In this document: piece by piece, positions 62,234-64,000 of the stretch
Layout of the letters: each line of letters begins with the position of its first letter
How positions within the stretch are numbered: position 1 is the first letter of the stretch
From: JAMXLG01 sp963765935
GTDB taxonomy: Bacteria; Vulcanimicrobiota; Vulcanimicrobiia; Vulcanimicrobiales; Vulcanimicrobiaceae
Assembly: GCA_963765935.1 (NCBI GenBank)
Contig: CAVXXX010000001.1
Coordinates: 1,612,001-1,676,000, forward strand
Direction: 5' to 3'
DNA: 64,000 nucleotides
Made by a program: the position numbers and the translations under genes
The notes under the pieces: generated by a model
The model's database searches: none
The model's input: only the letters and a program-made list of their open reading frames with translations
What the model was told of the DNA's origin: nothing

Positions 62234-62842
62234 ATGCCATCAACTGGATCAATCGCCGGGCCCGTTCAAGCCCTCATCAACGAATTCTCGAAACTCCCAA
62301 CTGTCGGCCCTAAAACCGCTGCACGGTTGGTGTTTTATTTGCTGAATCGCCCTCGTCACGAAGCACAGTCGCTTGCCGAAGCGATTCTCGCTGTAAAAGA
62401 CAAGGTTCGGTTTTGTTCGATTTGCTTTTCACTAACGGAACATGATCCGTGTGATATCTGTAGCGACGAGCATCGTGACGCAAAGACGATTTGCGTCGTC
62501 GCGGAAGCGAAAGATATGTATGCCATTGAACGAACAGGCGCATTCAAAGGACGATATCACGTGCTTGGCGGCCTGATTTCGCCGATGGATGGAATCGGTG
62601 CCGCGCAGTTGAGAGTGAAAGAGTTAGTTGAACGCATCGGCAACGCGAAGATGACCGAAGTCATCATTGCCACAAATCCAAACGCTGAAGGAGAGGCCAC
62701 AGCGCTTTATCTTTCGCGCTTAATTCAGCCGCTTGGCATTGCGGTGAGCCGTTTGGCCTATGGTCTCCCGATCGGTGGGGATCTCGACTACGCTGATGAA
62801 ATAACACTAGCCAGAGCGCTAGAGGGGCGTCGCGTAATTTAG
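62234..62842 (+). CDS. recR: Recombination mediator protein RecR
   Basis: RecR works with RecF and RecO to load RecA at gaps. The 202-residue protein has the helix-hairpin-helix KLPTVGPKTAARL near 20-32, the Cys4 zinc finger CSICFSLTEHDPCDIC near 61-76, and a TOPRIM domain with VVAEAKDMYAIE near 87-98 and TNPNAEGEATALYL near 147-160. The ATG at 62234 gives the family length. GC content starts to fall here compared with the upstream genes. Confidence 0.96.
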   Translation: MPSTGSIAGPVQALINEFSKLPTVGPKTAARLVFYLLNRPRHEAQSLAEAILAVKDKVRFCSICFSLTEHDPCDICSDEHRDAKTICVVAEAKDMYAIERTGAFKGRYHVLGGLISPMDGIGAAQLRVKELVERIGNAKMTEVIIATNPNAEGEATALYLSRLIQPLGIAVSRLAYGLPIGGDLDYADEITLARALEGRRVI

Positions 62843-62857
62843 GCGATTCGCGGGTTC

Positions 62858-63979
62858 TTGGCTAGCGCTATTGAGCGCAGCAATTGGCTGCCGGGGTCAC
62901 CTTTGCCTGATAAGAAACCAGAGTCGTTTCAGGACTTTCTGAACGACACATCTTGGAAAGATTATTCGGAGCACTTTAATACTGCTCAGGAGATTCTGCG
63001 TGCAGAGATTGCACGAAATCGCAAAGACGAAGAAGACTTTCGCACTCGCCTAAAAGAGCGGATAAGGGCCGAGTATCGGGAAAATCTGGTCACGATCTTG
63101 CCCGAGCAGATCGCAAAAGCCAGAAACGCTCTTTTGGCGGGCGACGTATGCGCGATTGACGGGACGCTTGCAAAAGTCGAGTTAATGAGTGGTGTGCGAA
63201 GCCAGATCGGCATCGTCGCGGTGAACTACCATAACGAAAAAGCGAGCTACGTCACCTACGTCACCGAAGGCCGGTATACTCAGTACAATTCCGCTGAAGA
63301 TGTAATGGAGATTCTCAAGGCGCGCAAAAAAGATAAGCGTGTGGTAAGTGACTTGGTTTTGCGTGCAACGATGGCGTATTGGGAGCGTGAGCACGCGATG
63401 CATCAAGCCGCGAGCTGGAAGCTCATCCATGGGGAACTCTTTCCCTTTGAATTGAGATCCGGACTCGGCGAACTGAAAGCGTTGCCATCTTCGCTCGCGC
63501 TATTTCGCCGTCTCGCGGCCTCACCACGGATCGGATCTGTTGTATCTGATGCAAGTGGCATCGCGCGATTCCTAGGGTATGCGTTGGAACCTTATCAGTA
63601 CTTGAAAATAGAACGCTTAAGTACCGAGTACGATCGATGGTTAAAGGATGAGGCTCATTTCAGCTCTGACGACGAGAAACTATTTCGGTCGTTCGTTGAA
63701 GATACGGCTATAAATTATTGGAAGGCGGTATATCGCGTCGGGCCGAGGCCATATGTATTCTATGCGCACAAAAATGCGATCGATGAATTCGCGCGCCTCA
63801 TAATGGCCGACGCTGAGATAATTCGTGAGCGCGGCTTTCCTCTACTCATTGACTATGCCGACACAATTTGCGCAAACCTTTTCCGCGCCAGTGATTTCGA
63901 GAAGCGCATCGAGCATGAACTGTCGCTGCAAGGCGAAGTGCTAACCGAATTTTCGGAACGTAAATTTAGACGGAGATAA
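62858..63979 (+). CDS. NurA-like nuclease domain protein (putative HerA partner)
   Basis: The 373-residue product starts at a TTG 15 bp after recR. The N-terminal third is helical and charged. VCAIDGTLAKVEL near 97-109, with Asp101, resembles the first-strand catalytic motif of NurA-family RNase H-fold nucleases. HGELFPFELRSGLG near 191-204 and RGFPLLIDYADTICANLF near 325-342 recall motifs found in NurA-like proteins paired with HerA ATPases. The gene is AT-richer than the chromosome average: 24 of 60 bases are G or C in the block 63601-63660. This suggests acquisition by transfer. The family call is by motif memory only. Confidence 0.5.
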   Translation: MASAIERSNWLPGSPLPDKKPESFQDFLNDTSWKDYSEHFNTAQEILRAEIARNRKDEEDFRTRLKERIRAEYRENLVTILPEQIAKARNALLAGDVCAIDGTLAKVELMSGVRSQIGIVAVNYHNEKASYVTYVTEGRYTQYNSAEDVMEILKARKKDKRVVSDLVLRATMAYWEREHAMHQAASWKLIHGELFPFELRSGLGELKALPSSLALFRRLAASPRIGSVVSDASGIARFLGYALEPYQYLKIERLSTEYDRWLKDEAHFSSDDEKLFRSFVEDTAINYWKAVYRVGPRPYVFYAHKNAIDEFARLIMADAEIIRERGFPLLIDYADTICANLFRASDFEKRIEHELSLQGEVLTEFSERKFRRR

Positions 63980-63981
63980 CA

Positions 63982-64000
63982 ATGGCGCGTGGTAAGAATC
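63982..64000 (+). CDS. Start of a further gene, cut by the window edge
   Basis: An ATG at 63982 has GGAG seven bases upstream and opens with MARGKN; only six codons are visible. If the upstream gene is NurA-like, this is the expected place for a HerA-type translocase. The visible sequence cannot test that. Confidence 0.5.

Overview
The window is a GC-rich bacterial chromosome segment that contains the replication origin. Genes left of about 12.3 kb run mainly on the minus strand and end in rpmH; genes right of 12.77 kb start with dnaA on the plus strand. The organism is a diderm: it encodes BamA, TamB-like proteins, Skp/OmpH chaperones, lipid A synthesis (LpxD, LpxC, LpxA, LpxB) and LPS export (LptC, LptB, LptF). 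A single LptF-type permease, a DUF3084 protein beside a YqgF-like protein, and a second LpxB-like protein of the kind known from cyanobacteria suggest a deep-branching Terrabacteria-like diderm. Candidatus Eremiobacterota (WPS-2) or a relative is my best guess; this is inference and no marker proves it.

Layout. Positions 1-6.7 kb hold a CCA-adding enzyme fragment, a C26 amidotransferase, the tRNA/rRNA modification genes rsmG, mnmG and mnmE, and a methyltransferase. Positions 6.7-10 kb hold an orphan peptide-binding lipoprotein, two tandem paralogous membrane proteins and a secreted zinc peptidase. Positions 10.1-12.4 kb are the classical rpmH-rnpA-yidD-yidC-khpB operon with a clear promoter and terminator. 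Positions 12.4-19.6 kb carry oriC, dnaA, dnaN, recF, a DciA-type helicase loader and gyrB.

Positions 19.6-41.2 kb are one long, tightly packed outer-membrane biogenesis cluster. Its order is tamB-like, bamA, three Skp-family genes, lpxD, lpxC, fabZ, lpxA, lpxB, a metallophosphoesterase, lpxB-like, an O-antigen ligase, lptC, lptB, lptF, DUF3084 and yqgF-like. Most junctions are ATGA or GTGA overlaps, so translation is probably coupled. Positions 41.2-46.8 kb hold a surface beta-protein, a TPR protein, a glycosyltransferase, an M19 dipeptidase and a second peptide-binding lipoprotein. Positions 46.8-55 kb hold a second TamB-like gene, another Skp-like gene and a very large prepilin-like gene. 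Positions 55-64 kb hold secreted proteins, a hemerythrin-like protein, recQ, dnaX, ybaB, recR and, at the AT-richer right edge, a NurA-like protein followed by a truncated gene.

Two features cut across these regions. A palindromic repeat family (core TGTCATCCTGAGC...TCGAAGGATC) occurs at least ten times, and several copies lie in frame inside recF, dnaX and a phosphoesterase. Three envelope genes each show an apparent single-base insertion that breaks the reading frame.
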